Assembly: GCA_029266035.1 (NCBI GenBank)
Contig: JAJUFH010000020.1
Coordinates: 1 to 58,441, forward strand
DNA length: 58,441 bases
From: Sinomicrobium sp.
Lineage (GTDB): Bacteria; Bacteroidota; Bacteroidia; Flavobacteriales; Flavobacteriaceae
Direction of reading: 5' to 3'
The position numbers and the translations under genes are program-made. This document shows, piece by piece, positions 44,403 through 52,006 of the stretch (position 1 is the stretch's first letter; the number at the start of each line of letters is the position of its first letter). The notes below the pieces were generated by a model, which was not told where the DNA came from, ran no database searches, and worked only from the letters and a program-made list of their open reading frames with translations.

Positions 44403-44639
44403 TGATGCTGATATTTAGATTGTGTATTTTCCGGTTTTGCCCCGTCTTGCCGAGGCGCTTTTCTCTCGCCAGAAAAACCCAACAATAATACAAAAACTTG
44501 AAACGCCAACCAATGAAACAGGCCGATTTTATTGTCTGATTTGCGAAGCGCAAAGGGAAGAGATGGGGAGATGAGGAGACTAAAATCACTACGAACTACC
44601 AGCTAAAAAACTAATCAACTAATACGTTTTCCCGCTTCA

Positions 44640-44677
44640 ATAATTTATTCGATACAAATTTGTATTGAATAAATTAT
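44640..44677. repeat. 38-bp near-perfect AT-rich inverted repeat
   Basis: ATAATTTATTC (44640-44650) and GAATAAATTAT (44667-44677) flank the smaller palindrome ATACAAATTTGTAT, with only one mismatched pair. It could be an operator, the end of a small transposable element or a cruciform site. Confidence 0.7.
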
Positions 44678-44732
44678 GATAAAACATCCAATTTAAAATT
44701 GTCAATCGTACAACATCAATTCGTAAATGGGG

Positions 44733-44754
44733 GGGACGCAAAATTTTGCGTCCC
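44733..44754. repeat. 22-bp perfect palindrome, probable dispersed repeat
   Basis: GGGACGCAAAA (44733-44743) and TTTTGCGTCCC (44744-44754) are exact complements. As I recall, GGGACGCAAAATTTTGCGTC-type palindromes are scattered through many Bacteroidota and cyanobacterial genomes as REP-like units, which fits its intergenic location. Confidence 0.7.
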
Positions 44755-44989
44755 TACAGTACGCATATAAATGGTGATTGCTCCTAATGGCTACAAAAAC
44801 CAAAACCCGCGATTTCTACTATTACTGGAATGACATAAAAAAGGCGTCCCAAAGGGACAACTCCTTTCAACCCGGAAAAATCGCTCCTCATCTCCCTTTC
44901 TCCATGTCTGCTCGTCTGTTTTTGACAAAAGAAATGTATTTTAGCAATCAGATATGCGCTGCATTTCGCGTTGTAAATTGCCTTTTATC

Positions 44990-46237
44990 ATGTTGTCATA
45001 CACATATAACGTACTCACTGTCCTCACAGGGCTTATTCTCAAGGTTATCGCTCCTTTCCATCACAAAATCGGACTTTTTGTACGCGGGCGCAAAACGGTT
45101 TTCAGTACGCTAAAGCAACATATTGCCAAAGGAGATCGGGTGATTTGGTTTCACACTGCATCTTTGGGCGAATTTGAACAAGGGCTACCGGTTATAGAGA
45201 AGATTAAAGCTAGCTATCCTCACCACAAAATTTTGATTACTTTCTTTTCACCTTCGGGCTACGAGGTCAGAAAAGACAGTCGCGCGGGACATATTATTAC
45301 TTATCTCCCACTCGACACCAGGAAAAACGTGAGTACCTTTCTATCTCTCGCACATCCGGAACTAGCTGTATTCGTAAAATACGAGTTTTGGCCTAACTAT
45401 CTGAAAGGGCTTGGCAAAAGAGACATACCCACTGTACTCATCTCAGGAATATTCCGGAAGAACCAGTTGTTTTTCAAGTCTTATGGCGCCTTTATGCGGC
45501 AATCGCTGCACGCATTCAAGCATTTCTTTGTACAGGATAAAGACTCTGCCCAGCTGCTAAACAGCATAGGTATAAACCGAGTTACGGTAAGCGGAGACAC
45601 AAGGATGGATCGGGTGGAGAAAATTCTTCAACGCGACAACACCCTTAATTTTATGGAAAACTTTAAAGGTGAACACCTCTGTTTTGTCGCCGGCAGCACA
45701 TGGCCTGAAGATGAAGACCTGCTGATCACACTTATAAACAAGGCTCCGGAAACTGTAAAATTTGTAATCGCACCTCACAATATCAAGGCTGTCCACAATA
45801 CCGCACTGCAAAAGAGTATTTCAAAAAAAACCGTACTTTACTCTTCTATGACACTCGGAGAGCTCGACGAGGCTCAGATTCTCATTGTAGACACCATAGG
45901 TCTACTCACCAAGATATATCACTATGCAGATATAGCATATGTGGGTGGTGCCGTGGGAAGCACAGGCTTACACAATATTCTGGAGCCCGCCGTTTTCGGT
46001 ATTCCCGTTGTAATCGGTTCTAATTTTGACAAGTTTAAAGAAGCCCGAGATCTGGTAAAACTCGGAGGGGTGTATACAATTTCGGACATAGGACAACTCA
46101 AGGCGATATTTTTACAACTTATTGAAAACAAAGAAGTAAGACTTAAAAAAGGAGAGATAAACCGCAATTATATCAAAAAAAATGCTGGTGCTGTGATCCG
46201 AATACTGGAGTACCTTCGTATATATATTAAAGTATAA
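44990..46237 (+). CDS. kdtA: 3-deoxy-D-manno-octulosonic acid (Kdo) transferase
   Basis: Adds Kdo to lipid A at the inner membrane. 415 residues from ATG 44990 (MLSYTYNVLTVLTGLILKV, membrane anchor). GT-B fold of family 30: VIWFHTASLGEFEQGLPVIE with the catalytic Glu, YEFWPNYLKGL, and the CMP-Kdo site FVAGSTWPEDEDLLI and YVGGAVGSTGLHNILEPAVFG. The ATG at 44954 would put a Cys-rich stretch ahead of the anchor and is less likely. It is the only lipid A gene in the window. Confidence 0.94.
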   Translation: MLSYTYNVLTVLTGLILKVIAPFHHKIGLFVRGRKTVFSTLKQHIAKGDRVIWFHTASLGEFEQGLPVIEKIKASYPHHKILITFFSPSGYEVRKDSRAGHIITYLPLDTRKNVSTFLSLAHPELAVFVKYEFWPNYLKGLGKRDIPTVLISGIFRKNQLFFKSYGAFMRQSLHAFKHFFVQDKDSAQLLNSIGINRVTVSGDTRMDRVEKILQRDNTLNFMENFKGEHLCFVAGSTWPEDEDLLITLINKAPETVKFVIAPHNIKAVHNTALQKSISKKTVLYSSMTLGELDEAQILIVDTIGLLTKIYHYADIAYVGGAVGSTGLHNILEPAVFGIPVVIGSNFDKFKEARDLVKLGGVYTISDIGQLKAIFLQLIENKEVRLKKGEINRNYIKKNAGAVIRILEYLRIYIKV

Positions 46238-46306
46238 AGTTTAAGGAAGACGGCAAAAGTTGTTTTTGCCTCTTCTCGATTTACTAATGATTTAAAAACT
46301 CAGATT

Positions 46307-46621
46307 ATGAAAAAAGTATCATTAAGTTTGGTTTTGTTGGCTCTTTTTGCCATTTCTCTTACCTCTTGCCGAGACACTAAAAAGAAATCCGAAGATGCTG
46401 GAGACAAAATAGAAAGCAGCATTGATCAGGCTGGAGAAAAAGCCGAAGATGCTATGGAAGACACCAAAGAAGCTACTGAAGAAGCTTGGGGTGAAACCAA
46501 AGAAGCTGTTGAAAACACCGCCGAAGACGTAAAAGAAGCCGGTGAAGAAGCTGCTGAAAAAGTTAAAGAAAAGGCTAAAGAAGTAGAAGAAAAGGCTAAA
46601 GAAACTGTAGACCAACAATAG
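46307..46621 (+). CDS. Small coiled-coil lipoprotein
   Basis: 104 residues. Signal MKKVSLSLVLLALFAISLTSC with lipobox LTSC. The mature part consists of Glu/Ala/Lys/Asp in 11-residue-like repeats (EDTKEATEEAWGETKEAVENT, each run short) that should form one long amphipathic helix, similar in style to YtxH/LEA-like and apolipoprotein-like proteins. Function unknown; envelope or stress protection is a guess. Followed by a terminator. GGCAAAA/TTTTGCC (about 46254-46270) lies between kdtA and this gene. Confidence 0.78.
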   Translation: MKKVSLSLVLLALFAISLTSCRDTKKKSEDAGDKIESSIDQAGEKAEDAMEDTKEATEEAWGETKEAVENTAEDVKEAGEEAAEKVKEKAKEVEEKAKETVDQQ

Positions 46622-46649
46622 TCGATAGTATTTAGTTTTAAAATGCACG

Positions 46650-46680
46650 AAACCCTGTCAGAACCGACGGGGTTTTGTTT
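46650..46680 (+). terminator. Intrinsic terminator after the coiled-coil lipoprotein
   Basis: AAACCCTGTC and GACGGGGTTT pair (one G-T) around a 6-base loop, followed by TGTTTT. Confidence 0.75.
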
Positions 46681-46690
46681 TGCAAAAGTA

Positions 46691-47518
46691 TTACATTATT
46701 CTGAGGTTTATCACCTCCTGTGCGGTGAGGTGTCTCCAGTGCCCACGAGGGAGATCTTTTTTGGTAAGCCCTGCAAAAATGACGCGATCGAGCTTTACTA
46801 CCTTATAGCCTAGGTGTTCAAAAATACGGCGTACAATGCGGTTCCTACCACTGTGAATCTGTATCCCCACTTCCTTTTTCGGGGCATTGTCTATATAACT
46901 CACCTCGTCTACGGTAATCAGGCCATCTTCCAATACCAACCCTTTTCTTATCTCTAGCAAATCTTCGTGCTTGAGATTTCTATCGAGCTCAACGTGGTAT
47001 ATTTTGCGAACCCCGTGTTTTGGATGAGTGAGTTTTTTGGCCAGCTCACCGTCGTTGGTAAACAACAATAATCCGGTAGTATTGCGATCTAGGCGCCCCA
47101 CAGGAAGAAGCCTGTTACGCGAGGCAGTAGCCACCAGGTCCATCACCGTACGCCTGCCTTTTTCGTCTCTTGTAGTGGTAATAAATCCTTTGGGCTTATT
47201 GAGCAGTACATATTCCTTTTTCTCAGGACGTATGAGCTTTCCGTCAAAACGAACCTCATCGGTGAATTTTACCTTATAGCCCAATTCGGTTACCGGTGTT
47301 CCATTTACCGTAATATTTCCGGCAGCGATATAAATATCAGCATCCCTACGCGAACACACCCCTGAATTGGCAATATATCGGTTAAGACGCATCTCTCCCG
47401 CTTCCTTCAACAACGGCTTTTTACTTATAGGAGCGTTACCCCGAGTATAGCTCACATTGCGTTTTCCTCCCTGTCTACCCGATATTTTCCCTTTCCGATT
47501 CTTGTCTGTCCTGCTCAT
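46691..47518 (-). CDS. Ribosomal RNA pseudouridine synthase, RluB/RsuA family
   Basis: Converts specific rRNA uridines to pseudouridine. 275 residues: a basic Gly/Lys/Arg tail of about 40 residues, an S4 domain (RLNRYIANSGVCSRRDADIYI), then the catalytic GRLDRNTTGLLLFTNDGELA with the essential Asp near 147. RluB, RluE and RsuA cannot be told apart safely by eye; RluB type is the best guess for this form with an N-terminal tail. Last gene of the leftward mevalonate/prenyl unit (67 bases after the UbiA gene). Confidence 0.88.
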   Translation of the reverse strand: MSRTDKNRKGKISGRQGGKRNVSYTRGNAPISKKPLLKEAGEMRLNRYIANSGVCSRRDADIYIAAGNITVNGTPVTELGYKVKFTDEVRFDGKLIRPEKKEYVLLNKPKGFITTTRDEKGRRTVMDLVATASRNRLLPVGRLDRNTTGLLLFTNDGELAKKLTHPKHGVRKIYHVELDRNLKHEDLLEIRKGLVLEDGLITVDEVSYIDNAPKKEVGIQIHSGRNRIVRRIFEHLGYKVVKLDRVIFAGLTKKDLPRGHWRHLTAQEVINLRIM

Positions 47519-47584
47519 AGCTGTATTTTTGGCAAAGATAGGTGATTTTAATTGAGATTTGAGATATTAGAAGGATTAGGTAAA

Positions 47585-48505
47585 CTATGGGCTGCGGTTT
47601 ATCAGTCTGTTTATCACAAGCCCTATATCTATCAGCAGTATACTAAAAACCCCGGCCACAATAATCAACTTCAGGATATTGTGCAGTATCAGGTAATCTT
47701 TTTTTGACGATGCCCTCCACATCAGGAAAAGAAAAAGTAGTTGTAAAACAAAACAGCCGTAAAAAAATAAATCCATATGTCCGATCTCGAAGGAAGTGAT
47801 CAACAGATAGGTGGGACCCCAGGTCAAAAATGCCAAGAGTGTTATAATATATTTGGAAATTTTCTCTCCGTATACTACAGGTACAGTGTGGTATGCTTGT
47901 GCCATATCTCCCCGGATATTTTCTAGATCTTTGACCATATCTCTGATAAGTATGATGAGGAAGAGAAAGACAGCGTGTACAAAAATCACTGTCGCAAAAT
48001 TCCCATAGTACACAAACACGGCAAAAAACGGCGTTATCGCCAATACAGAAGACACTATATTTCCCAATAGTGGAATGCGCTTTAACTTGTGGGAGTAGAA
48101 CCACAGTCCGAATATATAAACCGAAAAGAAAACCACCGCTCTAAACGACACATAGCTAGCAAAGACTACCGAAGCAAAGTTGAGGATAAAGTAGGCCGTG
48201 AGTTTGGTGCGCTGACTGATCAATCGGTCGAGCATGCTTTTTCGGGGGCGGTTGATCAGATCTTTTTCTGAGTCGTAAAAATTGTTGATAATATAGCCCG
48301 AAGCAATAGCCAAGGCAGAAGCAGCCACTATAGCAAACAGATTGCCATCGGTCAACACTTTTATCACCGGCTTTTCCGGAGCCAGTATATATACGGAAGT
48401 GAGGTATTGTGCCAGCACAATGATCAGTATATTATACCCGCGAACAACGGAAAATATACTCAATAGCTTTAGCAACAGCAACCTATTCTTCCTCAACAGT
48501 CGCAT
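47585..48505 (-). CDS. UbiA-superfamily prenyltransferase (geranylgeranylglycerol-phosphate type)
   Basis: 306 residues with about eight hydrophobic helices. The first aspartate-rich motif is NNFYDSEKDLINRP (N-x3-D-x3-D), the second RDMVKDLENIRGD. This is the UbiA fold that moves a prenyl group from a diphosphate to an acceptor in the membrane. Its position with mevalonate kinase and mevalonate diphosphate decarboxylase, which supply the prenyl chain, and the general form fit the flavobacterial 'geranylgeranylglycerol-phosphate geranylgeranyltransferase' annotation; the acceptor is not proven. Confidence 0.85.
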   Translation of the reverse strand: MRLLRKNRLLLLKLLSIFSVVRGYNILIIVLAQYLTSVYILAPEKPVIKVLTDGNLFAIVAASALAIASGYIINNFYDSEKDLINRPRKSMLDRLISQRTKLTAYFILNFASVVFASYVSFRAVVFFSVYIFGLWFYSHKLKRIPLLGNIVSSVLAITPFFAVFVYYGNFATVIFVHAVFLFLIILIRDMVKDLENIRGDMAQAYHTVPVVYGEKISKYIITLLAFLTWGPTYLLITSFEIGHMDLFFYGCFVLQLLFLFLMWRASSKKDYLILHNILKLIIVAGVFSILLIDIGLVINRLINRSP

Positions 48506-48583
48506 ACATGATATTTTCGGTCTGATAAAATTACCGGTACAGTACGTCCGAACACAGCCATCAATCCGGAACTATGCGGTCGA

Positions 48584-49522
48584 TTAAAAGTTGTAGACCA
48601 CCTCCAGGTTGTAGCCTTTAAGCGCTTTTTTGGCCTTTTCTATATCCTGTGTAAAACCGAGGATATATCCCCCTCCTCCGGAACCACAGAGTTTCAGGTA
48701 ATAGTCATTGCTTTCTATACCGTGTTTCCAAAGTTTGTGAAACTGTGCCGGTATCATGGGTTTAAAGTTGTCGAGCACTACGTGAGACAATTGTTTGATA
48801 TTTCCGAAAAGCGACTTGACATCTCCCTTTAAAAAATCTTCCACGCAGGCATCGGTGTGTTTTATAAACTGCTCTTTCAGCATCTTCCTGAATCCTTCCT
48901 GCTTCATATTTTCCATGAAGATCTGTATCATAGGAGCCGTTTCACCTACCATCCCACTATCGAGTAGAAAGACAGCGCCTTTTCCATCGGCTTTCTGCGA
49001 CGGAATACCCGCTGGTTCTATATTGTCTTTAGAATTGATCAGTATCGGAATGCTCAAGTAACTGTTGAGAGGATCCAATCCGGAAGACTTCCCGTGAAAA
49101 AAAGACTCCATTGCACCGAAAATCTCTTTCAGTTTTAACAATTTGTCTCGCGTCAGATTTTCGAGAACAGTAATCTTGTCGTCAGCATATTTGTCGTAAA
49201 TGGCCGCTACGAGCGCTCCACTGCTGCCCACGCCGTATCCCTGTGGAATACTACTGTCAAAATACATACCTTCTTCCACATCCGCCTTCAACCTGGCAAT
49301 GTCGAATGTCACCAAGCCGGAACGGTCGTTCTGTAAGTTCTCGAGATAGCTTGCAAAACGTTTCAGACTCAAATTTGACGCTTGGTTTTCTTCAGAGAGT
49401 TCCCTCCCTTTCTTCAGCGCCCCGTTGTAAAAGTTATACGGAATAGACAATCCCTTAGAATCTCTGATAATCCCGTATTCTCCGAAGAGCAGTATTTTCG
49501 AATAAAATAATGGTCCTTTCAT
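48584..49522 (-). CDS. Mevalonate kinase-like GHMP kinase
   Basis: Phosphorylates mevalonate in the isoprenoid pathway. 312 residues: start MKGPLFYSKILLFGEYGIIR (GHMP N-terminal strand), the ATP loop IPQGYGVGSSGALVAAIYD near 94, SGLDPLNSYLSIP and the C-terminal glycine loop LCGSGGGGYILGF near 275. Position beside mevalonate diphosphate decarboxylase supports mevalonate over phosphomevalonate or other sugars, though either kinase of the pathway is possible. Confidence 0.88.
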   Translation of the reverse strand: MKGPLFYSKILLFGEYGIIRDSKGLSIPYNFYNGALKKGRELSEENQASNLSLKRFASYLENLQNDRSGLVTFDIARLKADVEEGMYFDSSIPQGYGVGSSGALVAAIYDKYADDKITVLENLTRDKLLKLKEIFGAMESFFHGKSSGLDPLNSYLSIPILINSKDNIEPAGIPSQKADGKGAVFLLDSGMVGETAPMIQIFMENMKQEGFRKMLKEQFIKHTDACVEDFLKGDVKSLFGNIKQLSHVVLDNFKPMIPAQFHKLWKHGIESNDYYLKLCGSGGGGYILGFTQDIEKAKKALKGYNLEVVYNF

Positions 49523-49526
49523 CCTC

Positions 49527-49557
49527 CAATTAAAAATTGATAATGAAAAATGAAAAA
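49527..49557. repeat. AT-rich flank of the four-helix-bundle cassette (right boundary in transcription)
   Basis: AATTAAAAATTGATAATG followed by two AAAAATGA-type units. Its reverse complement resembles the TTTTTCATT/TTAATTATTCATT units at 49975-50055 on the other side of the gene, so the cassette has imperfect inverted flanks. Confidence 0.5.
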
Positions 49558-49905
49558 TTATTGTTTTGAGGTTTTTACTATGCTCACCAATAATCTTATC
49601 ATTTCCTCAACTTTGGGTTTAAACCCTATAAATGTTTTCCTATTTATATACTCTGTCGTGTACAACAGTTCTAACCAGTAACTTGTTTCGTTAGCTTCCT
49701 TTAAGCCAATGCTCATTTTATTTATAAAGTCCGGTTTTGACTGAGCAAATTCAGCTTCTCTCACATTAGCCCCTATCGATGTCCCTGATTTAAGTAACTG
49801 TTTAGACATCACATATTCCTTTTCTTTAGTCACCAAGTATTTATAAAGATACACAATATCTACTGCAAAATCAAAACTCTTCTTTTTTATTACATTTTCC
49901 TTCAC
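49558..49905 (-). CDS. Four-helix-bundle protein (23S rRNA intervening-sequence type)
   Basis: 115 residues, GTG start at 49905 (family form KENVIKKKSFDFAVDIVYLYK). Four amphipathic helices, with LLKSGTSIGANVREAEFAQS and EANETSYWLELLYTTEYI as the conserved landmarks of the TIGR02436/S23 family. These genes sit in many Bacteroidota genomes and in rRNA intervening sequences; they may bind RNA or DNA, but no function is proven. It interrupts the mevalonate gene row and is flanked by AT-rich repeats, which marks it as an inserted cassette. Confidence 0.85.
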   Translation of the reverse strand: MKENVIKKKSFDFAVDIVYLYKYLVTKEKEYVMSKQLLKSGTSIGANVREAEFAQSKPDFINKMSIGLKEANETSYWLELLYTTEYINRKTFIGFKPKVEEMIRLLVSIVKTSKQ

Positions 49906-49924
49906 AACAGATAACAATCTTCTT

Positions 49925-50056
49925 CCCCTTTCATTATCCCCTCCATAACTAATTATTCCCAGTCATTATTCATTATTCATTCTTCATTTTTAATTATTCA
50001 TTCTTCATTAACTCCCTCCCTCCATTTTTCATTCTTAATTTTTAATTATTCATTAA
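49925..50056. repeat. Degenerate ATTATTCATT/CTTCATT repeats flanking the cassette
   Basis: About 130 bases of short tandem-like units: CATTATTCATTATTCATTC, TTCATTTTTAATTATTCATT, repeated two to three times, with the last unit running up to the stop of the decarboxylase gene. No unique spacers are present. These sequences are usual around four-helix-bundle genes in flavobacteria as I recall. Confidence 0.65.
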
Positions 50057-51131
50057 AAACCGCTCCTTCTCCTACGCGGTCGCAAATATACTGTTCGTTT
50101 TCGCAATACACAACAAGCTCACTATTAATAAATTCCGCCACTCTTTTCTCCTCTTCTTCCGGGTATAGCAAATGCACATTTGCGCCTGCATCAAGTGTAA
50201 AACAGACTGAACTGCCGCTCTCTTTTCTAAATTTCCATATTTTCTTTATCACCTGCAAGGTAGCGGGTTGCATCAGCATATAGTACGGATTCCCAGTCAT
50301 CATCATGGCGTGAAGCGAAAGCGCCTCGCTCTCCACTATGCGTGTAAACTCATCGGTATTCCCTTCTCGGAGTACGGGTATAAGTTTCGATATATTTGAC
50401 GAGGCCTGTGCAAAGCGCTGTTCTGCAAAGGGATGTCCGTTCATCAATCCGTGACCCGAAGAGCTACTCACCTGTTTTTCCCCACGATCTACCAGCAATA
50501 CTGTATCTCTATATTTTTTAAACACAGGGTGAACTTCACCTGGATAGGTCAGTCCGTACAGATCACTGCTCCCCACAATCTCCTCGTGTGCTCCCCAAAC
50601 AATTAGTCCGCCCTCAACACTCCTACAGGCACTTCCCGATCCTAGTCGGGCGAGGAAGGAAGCTTTTCGGTAGAAAAACGCTTCAGACATACTTCCAGAC
50701 AGCTCCCGTTCCAAACTCATAAAACACAGGGCCAATGCACTTATACCACTTGCGGAGGAAGCAATACCACTACTGTGAGGAAAAGAATTGGAAGTGTGTA
50801 TACTGAACTGATAATCGCGTAAAAAAGGCAGGTATACCACAACCTTTTCCATAAAACTGAGGATTTTCGGACGGAAAGCATCGTTGCGCTCTCCCTCAAA
50901 AAAAACCTCTATTTCGAAGGTTTCGGAAAATTTCTCCTGTTTTTTAAAACGAAGCGTAGTAGTTGTAGCACAATGGTCGAGTGTAAAACTCACCGACGGA
51001 TTGGCCGGCAATTGATTTCCGTGCTTTCCCCAGTACTTAACCAGGGCAATATTGCTGGGAGCCTTCCAGGTAAAAGCCCCAGAAGTCGTGTCGTTCACAT
51101 AACTCCCGGGCATAAAGTCCGATTCGGTCAT
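50046..51131 (-). CDS. mvaD: Diphosphomevalonate decarboxylase
   Basis: ATP-dependent decarboxylation of mevalonate diphosphate to isopentenyl diphosphate. 361 residues from ATG 51131 (MTESDFMPGSYVND). GHMP fold with WKAPSNIALVKYWGKHG near 20-35, the catalytic region SFPHSSGIASSASGISALAL near 125 and SACRSVEGGLIVW; the C-terminal Asp is in FTLDAGANVHLLYP. The longer frame to 51188 is not family-like. It starts the leftward unit decarboxylase - four-helix bundle - kinase - UbiA - RluB. Confidence 0.92.
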   Translation of the reverse strand: MTESDFMPGSYVNDTTSGAFTWKAPSNIALVKYWGKHGNQLPANPSVSFTLDHCATTTTLRFKKQEKFSETFEIEVFFEGERNDAFRPKILSFMEKVVVYLPFLRDYQFSIHTSNSFPHSSGIASSASGISALALCFMSLERELSGSMSEAFFYRKASFLARLGSGSACRSVEGGLIVWGAHEEIVGSSDLYGLTYPGEVHPVFKKYRDTVLLVDRGEKQVSSSSGHGLMNGHPFAEQRFAQASSNISKLIPVLREGNTDEFTRIVESEALSLHAMMMTGNPYYMLMQPATLQVIKKIWKFRKESGSSVCFTLDAGANVHLLYPEEEEKRVAEFINSELVVYCENEQYICDRVGEGAVFNE

Positions 51132-51318
51132 AAGTGCAATCCGTTTTGCGCAAAGATAGTGTTTTTCGGGATTTTGGATAGCCGGCATAAATAGAACGAA
51201 TATTCTCCTCTACACATATCAGATACCGTTAAGTTCATGTTAAACCTACTATATTTTTGGCGTTCCCTATAGATTATTGTAGCTTCGACCTCATTGTATA
51301 TATCAAAAATCTTACATT

Positions 51319-51813
51319 ATGAAGTTGACAGGAAAACTAAAAGCGCTGTTGGTTTGCTTTCTCGCTACAGGAGCTATGGCCCTAGCACAAACAGCCCCTC
51401 AGCCACAACAGCCACAACAGCCACAACAGCAAAAAGTAGAAGTTTCAGACGATGAGCTGGGCAAGATTGCCAACGCTTTCGAAGGGATAGTAGACATCAA
51501 CAACAAGGCTCAGCAGGAAATGGTAAAAGTGGTTGAGGAAAGTGGTTTTGAAATAGATCGCTTCAACGAATTGTTCGAAGCATCACAAGATCGAGCAAAA
51601 GAAGCGGATGCCAGTGAAGAAGAAAAAGAAAAGTTCGGAGTGGCTATGAACAAGATGCAGGAAATGCAATCCGGTTTTCAAAAGGAAATGGAAGAAATCA
51701 TCAAAAAAGAGGGTATTACGCTCGACCGCTATCAGCAAGTCGCTATGGCTCTTCAAACCGACACTGCCCTACAACAACGCCTACAGTCGATATTGGAAAA
51801 GAAACAACAGTAG
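51319..51813 (+). CDS. Secreted DUF4168-domain protein
   Basis: 164 residues. Signal peptide MKLTGKLKALLVCFLATGAMALA, then a Pro/Gln-rich linker of PQQ repeats (QPQQPQQPQQQ) and a helical DUF4168 domain: DDELGKIANAFEGIVDINN and EGITLDRYQQVAMALQTD with the usual spaced Phe/Ile/Met. Function unknown. Isolated unit with a TATTTTTG -7 box at 51252-51259. The hairpin of repeat copy 1 (51909-51938) lies about 95 bases past the stop and has the T-run of a terminator. Confidence 0.85.
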   Translation: MKLTGKLKALLVCFLATGAMALAQTAPQPQQPQQPQQQKVEVSDDELGKIANAFEGIVDINNKAQQEMVKVVEESGFEIDRFNELFEASQDRAKEADASEEEKEKFGVAMNKMQEMQSGFQKEMEEIIKKEGITLDRYQQVAMALQTDTALQQRLQSILEKKQQ

Positions 51814-51908
51814 TAATTCTGTAGCGCAGAAAAAAATGTATTGAGGTGAATTACTTAACATACCCATGTCTGGGTGTGCTTGTGAGGAGATTACCCTCTT
51901 TCTCAACC

Positions 51909-51938
51909 AACTCCTCCCTTCAGACAAAGGGAGGAGTT
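51909..51938. repeat. Dispersed repeat, copy 1 (single hairpin)
   Basis: AACTCCTCCCTT (51909-51920) and AAGGGAGGAGTT (51927-51938) form a perfect 12-bp stem with a 6-base loop, followed by TTTT. The stem and its flanks (CAACCAACTCC before, TTCTGC..CT.CAAA after) recur at 53310-53500. It may also end the DUF4168 transcript. Confidence 0.75.
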
Positions 51939-52006
51939 TTTCTTCTGCACCTACAAATAGAACGATATTTTGATACAATGAAACCTAAATAGCCCTTCCT
52001 ACAGAG

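Larger units (their letters stand above)
44403..44989. other. 587-base palindrome-rich intergenic region
   Basis: No supported gene. Contents from left to right: a purine-rich block whose 13 bases 44566-44578 recur inverted at 44884-44896; a stretch of CTACGAACTACCA-type repeats similar to 150-180 of this window; a 38-bp inverted repeat (44640-44677); a 22-bp perfect palindrome (44733-44754); and a small GTCCC-AAA-GGGAC hairpin (44846-44858). The region looks like accumulated non-autonomous repeat elements between the divergent aminotransferase and kdtA genes. Confidence 0.6.

Noticed and set aside
44778-45113. A 111-codon plus-strand frame before and across the kdtA start
   Set aside because: It overlaps kdtA, covers repeat DNA and shows no recognisable domain.
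46322-46648. A 108-codon minus-strand frame made almost wholly of Phe and Ser
   Set aside because: Antisense of the Glu/Lys-rich coiled-coil lipoprotein, which has a proper lipobox.
49925-50056. Short repeats that look like a CRISPR array
   Set aside because: Units are 10-20 bases, degenerate and without unique spacers, and no cas genes are near.
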